Numbered from the stretch's first letter, positions 38,132-45,533 are shown. The stretch is DNA of 64,000 nucleotides from Xylanibacter ruminicola Ga6B6 (GCF_000687715.1 NZ_JHXD01000007.1:61900-125899); one strand, 5' to 3'. Notes: generated by a model not told the origin, from the sequence alone. Numbers and translations: made by a program.

Positions 38132-38562
38132 ATGGTTTCCTCCTTTCTGGTTTTAAAATATGCCAAAATTTCGTCGGCCTCCTCCTGATAGATGGCCTTG
38201 GTGAGTGCCAGGCCAAGGTTTTTGGGGAACTTAAAGGTTACGTACACGTACTCCGATGCCAAACGACGGCGATACGGAAAACGACTATCGTACACGGGGC
38301 GCGTCATTTCTACCTTGGCATGACGGGTGGTGAATAGCAACTCACGTCGGCGTCCGGTATTGCTGCGGTAAGCCTTAAAGTGGCTGGTGCCATCCTCCCC
38401 GATCAGCATTTTGCCTCGTGGTTCGCGACTGCCACCGCTGGTTACCTGTTGGTTCTCCCATCCGCAGGGGTAGATATTCATGTCGCCATTGGCGTGGAAC
38501 ACGGTTTGTGTTTCCATTTTTACTTCGCCTACTAATAACTGCTGCTTAAAATTCTTTCTCAT
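38116..38562 (-). CDS. Hypothetical protein of accessory operon
   Basis: I do not recognise the family. 148 residues from the ATG at 38562; a longer frame to 38628 has no support. The N-terminal part is beta-rich with a WENQQVTSGGSREPRG segment, the middle is basic (RSNTGRRRELLFTTRHAKVEM, RFPYRRRLASEY). The end is helical and acidic. No signal peptide, membrane segment or cysteine cluster. It overlaps the DUF3987 gene by 16 bp, so the two are translationally coupled and probably act together. Confidence 0.65.
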   Translation of the reverse strand: MRKNFKQQLLVGEVKMETQTVFHANGDMNIYPCGWENQQVTSGGSREPRGKMLIGEDGTSHFKAYRSNTGRRRELLFTTRHAKVEMTRPVYDSRFPYRRRLASEYVYVTFKFPKNLGLALTKAIYQEEADEILAYFKTRKEETIWQQD

Positions 38563-38667
38563 TGTTGGAGTTGATTTGCGAGAGAAGTTTTCGAGAAAGG
38601 GCCCTACATCGACATGATCGACGCTCAATTGATTCCCTCGACCTCAACTCTGGGTTAATAATTTAAA

Positions 38668-38784
38668 TTAGTGGAAATACTTAGAGTTTGATACCCCTTG
38701 GCGATTTACCTTTGCCATCTGCATTTTGTCGCGCTGAGCTCTCAGCCCTTTCCACGCGTTTCTTAAATCGTTTCGTTTGCTCAT
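38668..38784 (-). CDS. Small basic protein, 38 residues (tentative)
   Basis: ATG at 38784 to TAA at 38668, reading MSKRNDLRNAWKGLRAQRDK and 18 further residues. Strongly basic, helical, no membrane segment. Support: a -7 box at 38843-38850 points at it, and it leads the operon running through 38562 to 35351. Between promoter and start is a perfect 7-bp hairpin (38802-38808 with 38815-38821). No homologue is recognised; it could be an open frame within a leader RNA. Confidence 0.4.
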   Translation of the reverse strand: MSKRNDLRNAWKGLRAQRDKMQMAKVNRQGVSNSKYFH

Positions 38785-38801
38785 TGCATCTCGAATTTTA
38801 C

Positions 38802-38850
38802 GTCGCTGCCTTTTCAGCGACCTTTAAATTTGTTTTCGAGTGCAAAGATA
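38802..38850 (-). promoter_or_regulatory. Promoter and leader hairpin of accessory operon
   Basis: -7 box TATCTTTG on the minus strand (38843-38850), followed after about 20 bp by a hairpin with stem GTCGCTG/CAGCGAC and a six-base loop. No T run follows, so it is not a standard terminator. An operator or RNA control site is possible. Confidence 0.5.
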
Positions 38851-38935
38851 CGATGAGCGCATAAAAGAAAAAAAGAAAGAAAGCTGCGCCAACTTTCTTT
38901 CTTCTTACCTATCTGTAAATCAATTATTTACCGCA

Positions 38936-39457
38936 TCACAAAGCCTGCTTACTTTCTTTTATTTTAGCCTTTACAGCCTCTTTTAGTTGCTTATCCAGAG
39001 GCACGGCGCCCAGGGCAGCCTTTACCGAGTGATCTTTGTTATTTTCTAGTTTCTCAGCCATCCGCGAGGGGTTAGCTGTTGGCAGAAAGATATCATTCTC
39101 CCGCAACATCATCTGTACAACATTGGCCACCATGTTCCGGTTAAACGTAGTGCCTTGCTGTTTGCCTACGATGGCAATGTTTACGCGCACCTGCGGCAGA
39201 GCGAATATCTGCTCACACAAATCCATATAGCGGTCGGCCCAGGCAGGGGCAACCATTTCCTTCAGTCTACCCACATATTCCATAGCAGCCTGCGTGGCAG
39301 CCTCAACATCGTGTTCATCCTTATCGGCATGCTTGGCAGGCTTTTCGGCCTCGTGATATACAGCCTGAGCATGATCGCCGGTAAGAATATTAACTTGTTT
39401 GGCCTGCGACACCACGGCCGATAACAGGTCTTTCAGTTCGTTGCTATTCATATTCAA
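38936..39457 (-). CDS. Hypothetical protein, LTG-motif paralogue 1
   Basis: 173 residues, family not recognised. Helical, with no signal or membrane segment. Near the N-terminus it has QVNILTGDHAQAVYHEAE, which matches the C-terminal QINFLTGQAAQAPYYGAS of the gene upstream. The middle has VRVNIAIVGKQQGTTFNRN, the end is Lys-rich. It overlaps the upstream gene by four bases (ATGA), so the pair is co-translated. Confidence 0.65.
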   Translation of the reverse strand: MNMNSNELKDLLSAVVSQAKQVNILTGDHAQAVYHEAEKPAKHADKDEHDVEAATQAAMEYVGRLKEMVAPAWADRYMDLCEQIFALPQVRVNIAIVGKQQGTTFNRNMVANVVQMMLRENDIFLPTANPSRMAEKLENNKDHSVKAALGAVPLDKQLKEAVKAKIKESKQAL

Positions 39458-39846
39458 TGTTTATCTCCTTCGTTAGTTGATGCTCCATAATACGGTGCCT
39501 GAGCAGCCTGACCCGTCAAAAAGTTTATCTGATTTCCGTTCAGTCCGTTTGCTGCCAGCGCTCGCAAAAGCGAAGCCTCGCTTTTGGCCACGCGTTCCGC
39601 CTCGGCATGGTCGGCCTGTTGTTTCATTTCCAACAAAAAGGCCATCACCTCGTTGTTGATATCCGGCCAGTCTCTGCATCCCGAAAAGAATACAGTCATC
39701 TGATTGAACTCTGCCATAGCAGCCTCCGCCCCCATCAGTTTGAATGTTTGTGTTATACGATTTATCACAGCACTTCGCAGTGTTGTATTCTCCGTTGTTG
39801 TAATTACTTCTTGTATGGTTGTATTGGCTGGGTGTAAATTTGGCAT
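39454..39846 (-). CDS. Hypothetical protein, LTG-motif paralogue 2
   Basis: 130 residues, family not recognised. Mostly helical (MAEFNQMTVFFSGCRDW, INNEVMAFLLEMKQQADHAE). The C-terminal motif QINFLTGQAAQAPYY recurs at the N-terminus of the next gene. First of a two-gene unit; the only promoter-like box found is at 40038, about 190 bp upstream. A longer overlapping frame (to 39997) exists but does not use this gene's phase and looks spurious. Confidence 0.65.
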   Translation of the reverse strand: MPNLHPANTTIQEVITTTENTTLRSAVINRITQTFKLMGAEAAMAEFNQMTVFFSGCRDWPDINNEVMAFLLEMKQQADHAEAERVAKSEASLLRALAANGLNGNQINFLTGQAAQAPYYGASTNEGDKH

Positions 39847-40171
39847 ACAGTCGACGTGAGTCAGTTAGAGTATTATTTGTGGGGTTGTTAGTTTTACAAG
39901 TTTGCTTTTGTAGAATGGTGTTAATCACCTTAACAGCGGCACCGCCAGTGCCACTTCTCATCGGAGAAAAACCAGATATTTTTAAACTTTTTAACATATA
40001 ATATTTGATTAAAATAATTAAAATACTAAAACGGCTACAAAGTTAAGAAAAAAGGCTTGAGCCAACAAGTACGCCAGCGCGAAAAATGTCATAATAATCG
40101 TTAAAGCCCCTATATTCCACTTTACTACTCACAACGTAACGCACTGTAAATCAGAAGGTATGCAACGTTAA

Positions 40172-40246
40172 AAAGAGCGTTCGATTACATATAATGGAAC
40201 AGAATATCATGTAGACGCAAAGTATGAGGGAGGTTCATGGTGGTAA
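40172..40246 (+). pseudogene. 3' remnant of an unidentified gene
   Basis: The frame reads SITYNGTEYHVDAKYEGGSW, a final Trp and TAA at 40244. An in-frame TAA lies just upstream at 40169. A terminator hairpin follows 20 bp later in the same direction, as expected for a real gene end. No parent family recognised. Confidence 0.3.
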
Positions 40247-40266
40247 ACAAACCTTATAATTACAAC

Positions 40267-40298
40267 AACTGCAATCATCAGAAATGATGGTTGCAGTT
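40267..40298 (+). terminator. Intrinsic terminator
   Basis: A 14-bp stem AACTGCAATCATCA / TGATGGTTGCAGTT with one G-U pair and GAAA loop, followed by ATTTTGTTAT. It terminates whatever gene once ended at 40246. Confidence 0.65.
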
Positions 40299-40348
40299 AT
40301 TTTGTTATATTTTTCGTAAAAATAGTCTTTGCTCTTGATTATTTTTGC

Positions 40349-40356
40349 TACCTTTG
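40349..40356 (+). promoter_or_regulatory. -7 box of DUF3800 gene
   Basis: TACCTTTG is 19 bp before the ATG at 40376; an upstream TTTG at 40328-40331 may be the -33 element. Confidence 0.65.
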
Positions 40357-40375
40357 CCAGAAATTTTGAAGAGAC

Positions 40376-41236
40376 ATGTATTACATCTGGACTGATGAAA
40401 GCGATACTACGGGTAAGTACTACGCCAATTTCTATGGTGGTATACTGATAAAATCAGAGCATCTAGAAGAGGTGCTTGCAAGGTTGTCTACTGTTGTAAA
40501 AGAGCAGGGATTAGAAAATGAGGAGATAAAGTGGCAGAAGGTGAATGATTATACAGAAGAACGCTACAAAAGAATTATCGACATTCTCTTTATGTTGATG
40601 GGTGAGGGTAAGGTAAAGATGCGTATGTTTTTCCGTCATCGCCAATTTGAAGCTGTTGGACTGACCAACGAGCAACGAAGAAAAGAGTATCCTATGCTAT
40701 ACTACCAATTTATTAAGAATGATTTTGGACTGATACATAGTAACCCTACTGGTAAGGAAGTTCGTGTGAGACTTCTTATTGACGATATGCCACTGAAGGG
40801 ACCTGCTAGAGATGAATTTCTTAAGGCAATCTATCACTTAAACGAACTTAAGTCATTCCAAAAAGCCAATGTTCACATTAAGGATGGTGATGTGGCAGAA
40901 GTAAACTCTAAGAAACATTTACCATTGCAAGTGATGGACTTGGTACTTGGTTCGATGTGCTTTAGACTGAACGATAAACACAAGGAACGTGGTATTGACG
41001 GCAAAAGAGCTAAGCGAAACATAGTGAAGGAGCGTATATATAAGTATATACGTACAAAGATATGGCAGTTGCATCCAGGTTTTAATATAGGTATTACAAC
41101 TCCTATCACAAAACAGACCGATTTGTGGGAATGTCCATACTTACATTGGAACTTTGTGCCGCGTAACTATACAAAGAATGAGGAGTTGACTAAACGTCAT
41201 AAAATAGAAACAGCCCCGTACAACCTACACGAGTGA
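40376..41236 (+). CDS. DUF3800 domain protein
   Basis: 286 residues with the DUF3800 opening YYIWTDESDTTGKYYANFYGG, whose acidic residues suggest an RNase H-like nuclease fold. LLIDDMPLKGPARDEFLKAI and the conserved LPLQVMDLVLGSMCFRLN (the QMADL-like motif) supply further acidic positions. Members are common in accessory and defence regions, but the function is unproven. The gene is more AT-rich than the core genes on either side, consistent with transfer. Single-gene unit with its own promoter. A promoter-like box at 41283 points back at its 3' end. Confidence 0.8.
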   Translation: MYYIWTDESDTTGKYYANFYGGILIKSEHLEEVLARLSTVVKEQGLENEEIKWQKVNDYTEERYKRIIDILFMLMGEGKVKMRMFFRHRQFEAVGLTNEQRRKEYPMLYYQFIKNDFGLIHSNPTGKEVRVRLLIDDMPLKGPARDEFLKAIYHLNELKSFQKANVHIKDGDVAEVNSKKHLPLQVMDLVLGSMCFRLNDKHKERGIDGKRAKRNIVKERIYKYIRTKIWQLHPGFNIGITTPITKQTDLWECPYLHWNFVPRNYTKNEELTKRHKIETAPYNLHE

Positions 41237-41282
41237 GCTACGTCAACGTAACCTTTCAGTTGCAAAGGACTTTTTCTGGGTG

Positions 41283-41290
41283 CAAAGATA
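41283..41290 (-). promoter_or_regulatory. Orphan -7 box facing the 3' end of DUF3800
   Basis: The minus strand reads TATCTTTG. The local string TTTCTGGGTGCAAAGATA also occurs at the P-type ATPase promoter (16621-16638). No gene start lies downstream on the minus strand, so it would make an antisense RNA to the DUF3800 gene. Confidence 0.35.
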
Positions 41291-41325
41291 GAATATTTTT
41301 CTGAAACCACCAAATTTTTTAGCGA

Positions 41326-41865
41326 TTATTTGCTTATGTGGCTTTGGAGCATGTTGAATAATTCGCGATTGGAGATGTTGAGGATGGTGGGGCTGATGCG
41401 TACGGTGGCGCCTTGCAGAAAGGAGTTGTTTAGTCTCTGCATGAAGCGGCGCCAGCGGTTGGTCTCTATTATCTGATATCGCTCCTCGTTGCGCACGTAG
41501 ACATCGAAGAATGTCGCGCTCCTCATAGAAACTTCCTCAATCTTTACTACGTCCTTCCAGTCGAACACACGGTGGCATTTATAGGTGAAATCGTAAACCT
41601 GCAGCTGATCGCTGGTGATGGTAACTATCGGCGTGCGGCGGAGTAGGAGTTTTAACTCGGTAAAAGCATGGAATGCCACGATGTACGCCATTAATACTGC
41701 ACCAAAAATCAGCGCTCCTTCGGTGAGGTGATTCACTGTGGCCGACACATAGGGCTCGTTGAGGGGGATAAGATGGATGCAGATGGCCCAATAACCCACA
41801 GCTGCTAAGGGGATTAACACAGCTTTTGAGATGGCTTGCCAGCGGGTGATATAGAATTCTTTCAT
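41326..41865 (-). CDS. Small membrane protein resembling STM3941 family
   Basis: 179 residues from MKEFYITRW; the longer frame starts upstream of the -7 box (41901) and is excluded. Two transmembrane segments lie near residues 12-30 and 48-68. A cytosolic domain follows, with TRTPIVTITSDQLQVYD-like strands, VFDWKDVVKIEEVSM and a C-terminal ILNISNRELFNMLQSHISK. This is the layout of the STM3941/PH-like membrane family. Function unknown. Confidence 0.65.
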   Translation of the reverse strand: MKEFYITRWQAISKAVLIPLAAVGYWAICIHLIPLNEPYVSATVNHLTEGALIFGAVLMAYIVAFHAFTELKLLLRRTPIVTITSDQLQVYDFTYKCHRVFDWKDVVKIEEVSMRSATFFDVYVRNEERYQIIETNRWRRFMQRLNNSFLQGATVRISPTILNISNRELFNMLQSHISK

Positions 41866-41900
41866 AATCGAGTTTCTTAAGTATATTAATATTTCTGCTG

Positions 41901-41908
41901 CAAATATA
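41901..41908 (-). promoter_or_regulatory. -7 box of small membrane protein gene
   Basis: The minus strand reads TATATTTG, 35 bp upstream of the chosen ATG at 41865. Confidence 0.55.
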
Positions 41909-41950
41909 AGGAGAAATAGCGAAATCGCCAAATAATTAAAGATTTTTTTG

Positions 41951-42092
41951 ATGACAGCGTGACGGATGACATCGTGACATTAAGGGTGTGGCGATGTGCA
42001 GAGTAATGGTCTATAATAATTATATTATTATAGGCTTTTGTTTTGTGGGGTGGCTGGGGCTAAACGTCATTTTGTCATTGGTCATTGTCATG
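41951..42092. repeat. TGTCA-armed inverted repeat with AT palindrome core
   Basis: Arm 41951-41983 (starting ATGACAGCGTGACGGATGAC) is an imperfect inverse of 42062-42092 (ending CATTGTCAT). Between them lies a perfect 10-bp stem with a 3-base loop, CTATAATAAT-TAT-ATTATTATAG, at 42011-42033. The element ends about 70 bp upstream of the HU-like promoter. The second HU-like gene has a comparable element at 63433. Confidence 0.6.
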
Positions 42093-42410
42093 GGTATGGC
42101 GCGGGATTGTTTGGCGTTAACAGATTTTTACAAGTTATGGAGGGGCGGAATTTGGCCGAACAGTGAAAATTTCGTACCTTTGCATTGTCAACAACGAGGG
42201 AGGCTGAGGGCGGCCGTTAAGGAGAAAAATAGCGAGCATTAATAGCAGAATTTGCGCGAATTAATAGTAGCTGAATTTTAACTTAAAAGGCAGCCCGAAC
42301 CCGAACTCAGAACAATGTAAAAAAGTAAAAATGATAGAATTTAAAAATTATTTACAATCCTATAATTATTACATTTTTTAATTCTTTAATTTTTTAATTT
42401 TACTAAAGCT
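42093..42410 (+). promoter_or_regulatory. HU-like gene promoter and 230-bp leader
   Basis: The 25-bp segment 42165-42189, containing the -7 box TACCTTTG at 42175-42182, is identical to 63676-63700 upstream of the second HU-like gene. The leader of over 200 bases has no recognised riboswitch. It has a GCATTAATAGCAG / GAATTAATAGTAG near-repeat and is very AT-rich before the ATG at 42411. Confidence 0.65.
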
Positions 42411-42965
42411 ATGGCAATTAAAGTAATCGCACAGCGCCGAGTGCTAAAAATCGGCAAGAATCCTGGAGCAAAGCGTTTTGTAATGCGTCCCGATCTGTAC
42501 ACGCCCATCCAGGAAAAGAAGGTGTTTGCAGAGGCTGCTACCCGCAGCGGTATTGCAACAGGAGTTATTAAAGCGGCTTGGGATGCCGCAGGCGAAGTGA
42601 TCAGAGCATGGGCCACCGAAGGTCACTCTATCCCCATACCTGGACTGGGTACCATGCGATTCAGCGTGCGCAGTAAGGCTGTAGAGAATCTGGACGACGT
42701 GAAGACCGCACTGATTACTACCCGACGCATTGTGTTCACCCCCAGCACCGACGTAAAGGACGAGCTGAAGAACACCTCGATACAAATTACCTGTCTGGAC
42801 GAGGATGGCACCGTACTGAAGCGCGTAACCAGCGGCGACAGCGGCGACATTGAGGACCCTGAGAACGAGAACACCGGCGGCAACAGCGGCAACACCAACC
42901 AGAGCGGTAACACTGGTGGCAATCAGCCAAGCAACCCAGGCAGCGGCGGCAGCGACATGAACTAA
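42411..42965 (+). CDS. HU-related DNA-binding protein with C-terminal low-complexity tail
   Basis: 184 residues. Residues 1-125 form an HU/IHF-related fold of the Bacteroidetes type (MAIKVIAQRRVLKIGKNPGA, VFAEAATRSGIATGVIKAAW, IPIPGLGTMRFSVRSKAVEN, RRIVFTPSTDVKDELKNTSI). The tail from about 145 is a Gly/Asn/Ser linker (TGGNSGNTNQSGNTGG). It is followed 15 bp later by a smalltalk peptide, the order I know from Bacteroides accessory cassettes. A paralogue begins at 63869 with the same promoter segment. Confidence 0.88.
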   Translation: MAIKVIAQRRVLKIGKNPGAKRFVMRPDLYTPIQEKKVFAEAATRSGIATGVIKAAWDAAGEVIRAWATEGHSIPIPGLGTMRFSVRSKAVENLDDVKTALITTRRIVFTPSTDVKDELKNTSIQITCLDEDGTVLKRVTSGDSGDIEDPENENTGGNSGNTNQSGNTGGNQPSNPGSGGSDMN

Positions 42966-42967
42966 GA

Positions 42968-42976
42968 AAGGAGGTG
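42968..42976 (+). promoter_or_regulatory. Strong Shine-Dalgarno sequence
   Basis: AAAGGAGGTGAG lies four to five bases before the ATG at 42981. Such a perfect anti-16S match is unusual next to the other genes here and fixes the start of the smalltalk peptide. Confidence 0.75.
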
Positions 42977-42980
42977 AGTT

Positions 42981-43082
42981 ATGAGCAAGAAGGAAACCGT
43001 AAAGTTTATCCTGCAGATGATTGCAAGTATCGCAACGGCGATTATCACAGCACTCGGAGCAACCAGTTGCATGGGGCTGTAA
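42981..43082 (+). CDS. Smalltalk protein (33 residues)
   Basis: Tiny peptide opening MSKKETVKFILQMIASIATA, with one hydrophobic helix (residues 8-26) and a C-terminal ATSCMGL. This is the form of the family named smalltalk protein in Bacteroidetes annotation, typically found directly after an HU-like gene. The family's function is unknown. Here it is 15 bp after the HU-like gene and has a strong ribosome binding site. The N-acetylmuramoyl-L-alanine amidase that usually follows is absent. Confidence 0.85.
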   Translation: MSKKETVKFILQMIASIATAIITALGATSCMGL

Positions 43083-43091
43083 AGAAAACGA

Positions 43092-43120
43092 GGGGTTCGC
43101 AGCATCACGCGGCGAGCCCC
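43092..43120 (-). terminator. Terminator between smalltalk and glucokinase genes
   Basis: GGGGTTCGC (43092-43100) pairs with GCGAGCCCC (43112-43120), with one G-U pair. On the minus strand the stem is followed by TCGTTTTCTTT, so it best serves the leftward glucokinase gene. Confidence 0.6.
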
Positions 43121-43155
43121 CCTAACAACCATTATCTTAATATTATTATGAAATT

Positions 43156-44139
43156 TTATACTTCCCAACCGATGGCCGAGGCACCGAGAACGGCTGCACT
43201 GGCACCATCGAGACCAGAAACAAGGAACTTGGCCTTGTTCTTGAAAATCTTAAGCACGTGGGCATCGTAAGCCTCGCGGATTGGCTTCATAATCAGCTCG
43301 CCGGCCTTAACCATACCACCGAAGAAGATGAATGCCTCGGGTGATGAGAAGGCAGCGAAATCGGCACAAGCCTCGCCAAGCATCTTTCCGGTGAACTCGT
43401 AGATGTCCTTAGCCAGCTCGTCGCCCTTACCGGCAGCGATTGATACATCGAGCGATGTGATATCCTCGGGGTTCATCTCGCGCAACAATGATGGACGGTC
43501 GGTCTTAGCCAGCATCTCACGAGCAGTACGAGCCACACCAGTAGCCGAGCAGTAGCACTCCAAACAGCCTGTACGACCGCATCCGCAAGCGCGACCTTCC
43601 TCGCCACGAACCATTGTTACGTGACCCAGCTCGCCGGCAAAGCCATCGTGGCCGTAAAGCAGCTGACCGTTAACAACAATACCCGAACCTACACCGGTAC
43701 CAAGAGTAATCACGATGAAGTTCTTCATGCCACGAGCCACGCCGTAAACCATCTCGCCGATAGCAGCGGCATTAGCATCGTTGGTAAGGGCTACGGGAAT
43801 GCCCAGTGCATCGCTGAACAGCTTAGCCAAGGGTACTACACCATCGTGAGCCCAAGGCAGATTAGGAGCAAACTCGATTGTGCCGTTATAATAGTTGCCG
43901 TTAGGAGCACCAATACCCATGGCCTTGATTTTCTCGATACCGCCAACCTGCTCGATGATAGGCTGCAAAGCCTGGACCGATGCGGCTACATAATCATCTA
44001 CATTGTCGTAGCCACCAGTCTTGATGGCAGTAGTGGCCTTGATATCGCCACGGGCATCAACAATACCAAATACTGAATTGGTACCTCCTAAGTCTAAGCC
44101 AATAACGTAAGGCTTAATTTCTGCGTTCTGTTCGTTCAT
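43156..44139 (-). CDS. ROK family glucokinase
   Basis: Cytosolic sugar kinase of 327 residues, most likely glucose to glucose-6-phosphate. ATP-binding DLGGTNSVFGIVD lies at residues 16-28, catalytic Asp in ALTNDANAAAIGE, and the ROK signature with zinc-binding CGCGRTGCLECYCSATG near residue 185. Own promoter at 44193. Divergent from the LysE-type gene. Confidence 0.93.
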   Translation of the reverse strand: MNEQNAEIKPYVIGLDLGGTNSVFGIVDARGDIKATTAIKTGGYDNVDDYVAASVQALQPIIEQVGGIEKIKAMGIGAPNGNYYNGTIEFAPNLPWAHDGVVPLAKLFSDALGIPVALTNDANAAAIGEMVYGVARGMKNFIVITLGTGVGSGIVVNGQLLYGHDGFAGELGHVTMVRGEEGRACGCGRTGCLECYCSATGVARTAREMLAKTDRPSLLREMNPEDITSLDVSIAAGKGDELAKDIYEFTGKMLGEACADFAAFSSPEAFIFFGGMVKAGELIMKPIREAYDAHVLKIFKNKAKFLVSGLDGASAAVLGASAIGWEV

Positions 44140-44192
44140 AATTATAATAAGTTTATTAGTCTATATTAATATCGAATTTCGATTTCAAGGCA

Positions 44193-44200
44193 CAAAATTA
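44193..44200 (-). promoter_or_regulatory. -7 box of glucokinase gene
   Basis: The minus strand reads TAATTTTG, 53 bp upstream of the ATG at 44139. Confidence 0.6.
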
Positions 44201-44295
44201 CTAATTTTTTCGGCATAACACTTGACTTTTTACGGAAATTAACCATTATTTTATAAAAGAATGACTAAAATCAGCCGTATGAGGAAAAATTTTCG

Positions 44296-44303
44296 TAACT
44301 TTG
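44296..44303 (+). promoter_or_regulatory. -7 box of LysE-type exporter gene
   Basis: TAACTTTG ends 8 bp before the ATG at 44312, excluding the upstream in-frame ATG at 44261. Confidence 0.65.
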
Positions 44304-44311
44304 CACCCGTT

Positions 44312-44977
44312 ATGCCCATTCATATACCAATTAATATATTAGACTTCATCTTTAAAGGGATGTTGATCGGTGTGATTGCCAGCGCACCGATGGGACCGGT
44401 AGGCATTCTGTGCGTGCAGCGCACACTTAACAAGGGCCGCTGGTTTGGCTTTGCCACAGGCATGGGTGCCGCTGTGAGCGACATTATATATGCCGCGTTT
44501 GCTGGCTACGGAATGTCGTTTGTGATGGATTTTATCACCAACGACCAGAACAGATTCTATCTGCAGATGGCGGGTAGCATCTTATTGTTGTGCTTCGGCT
44601 GGTACACCTACCAAACCGACCCTACACAGAAAATGCACCAGAGCGGCAAGCAGCAAGGCACACTGTGGTACAACACGTGGACAGCCTTTCTGGTTACGTT
44701 CTCAAATCCACTCATCATCTTCCTGTTCCTGGCCATGTATGCACAGTTTGCCTTTGTGCTGCCCAACCATCCGTTCGAGATGATTGTGGGCTTTGCCAGC
44801 ATTGTGGCAGGCGCTATGCTGTGGTGGTGGGGACTGACATGGCTGGTAGATCAGATACGCACTAAGTTTGACACCAACGGTATCAAGATTATCAACAAAG
44901 TGATTGGCGTGGCAGTAATCGTGGGCAGTATCATTATGCTGCTCGGACTAACCACCAACCTGGTAAGATTATTTTAG
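44312..44977 (+). CDS. LysE family translocator
   Basis: Inner-membrane exporter, probably of amino acids, 221 residues. About six transmembrane helices (first at residues 8-30). The family opening IASAPMGPVGILCVQRTLNK carries the conserved PGP-like turn, followed by GFATGMGAAVSDIIYAA. A second block has FLVTFSNPLIIFLFLAMYA. It is followed by a DUF4924 gene after 8 bp and then rfbD, forming an operon. Substrate not predictable. Confidence 0.88.
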   Translation: MPIHIPINILDFIFKGMLIGVIASAPMGPVGILCVQRTLNKGRWFGFATGMGAAVSDIIYAAFAGYGMSFVMDFITNDQNRFYLQMAGSILLLCFGWYTYQTDPTQKMHQSGKQQGTLWYNTWTAFLVTFSNPLIIFLFLAMYAQFAFVLPNHPFEMIVGFASIVAGAMLWWWGLTWLVDQIRTKFDTNGIKIINKVIGVAVIVGSIIMLLGLTTNLVRLF

Positions 44978-44985
44978 CATAAAAT

Positions 44986-45531
44986 ATGTTTATAGCAAAC
45001 GAACTTAGAAAAACCAACATTGCCGAGTATCTGCTGTATATGTGGCAGATGGAAGACACGGTGCGAGCATTCGACTGCTCGCTGCAACGCATTAAGCGCG
45101 AATACATAGAGCGCTTTGACTACAACGACGAACAGAAGGAAGAGGAGACCGACTGGTTTGGCAACCTGATACGCATGATGAATCAGGAGGGATGCCGCGA
45201 ACAGGGACATCTGCAGATTAACAAGGTTACCATGCAGATGCTGATTGAGCTGCACCAGCAGCTGTTACAGAGCAGCAAATTTCCCTTTTACAACACGGCT
45301 TACTACAAAGTGCTGCCCTTTATCGTAGAGCTGCGCAACCGTGGTGCCAACAAGCAGGAAAACGAGATTGAAACCTGTTTTAACTCGCTGTACGGTGTGA
45401 TGCTGCTGCGCCTGCAGAAGAAGGACATTTCGCCCGACACAGCACATGCCGTAAAGGAGATTACAACATTTATCGGCATGCTCTCAGATTATTATAAAAA
45501 GGATAAAGAAGAAGGACTGAAATTCGAATAA
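44986..45531 (+). CDS. DUF4924 family protein
   Basis: 181 residues, all-helical, cytosolic, function unknown. Marks are ANELRKTNIAEYLLYMWQME, DYNDEQKEEETDWFGNLIRM, and a C-terminal KDISPDTAHAVKEITTFIGM. It lies two bases before rfbD and 8 bp after the LysE-type gene, so the three share a transcript. Nothing in the sequence suggests a catalytic site. Confidence 0.8.
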   Translation: MFIANELRKTNIAEYLLYMWQMEDTVRAFDCSLQRIKREYIERFDYNDEQKEEETDWFGNLIRMMNQEGCREQGHLQINKVTMQMLIELHQQLLQSSKFPFYNTAYYKVLPFIVELRNRGANKQENEIETCFNSLYGVMLLRLQKKDISPDTAHAVKEITTFIGMLSDYYKKDKEEGLKFE

Positions 45532-45533
45532 CA

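Larger units (their letters stand above)
39847..40375. other. 529-bp intergenic region with leader, gene remnant and terminator
   Basis: It holds the putative long leader and -7 box (40038-40045, minus strand TAACTTTG) of the leftward gene pair, a short coding-like remnant (40172-40246), a hairpin terminator (40267-40298) and the DUF3800 promoter. The remainder is AT-rich and shows nothing else I can name. Confidence 0.5.

Noticed and set aside
39473..39997. 174-codon frame on the minus strand overlapping the LTG-motif genes
   Set aside because: Its second half is an out-of-phase reading of the gene at 39454, and the first half is leader DNA rich in Asn and Thr. The ATGA-coupled pair in the other frame is a better explanation.
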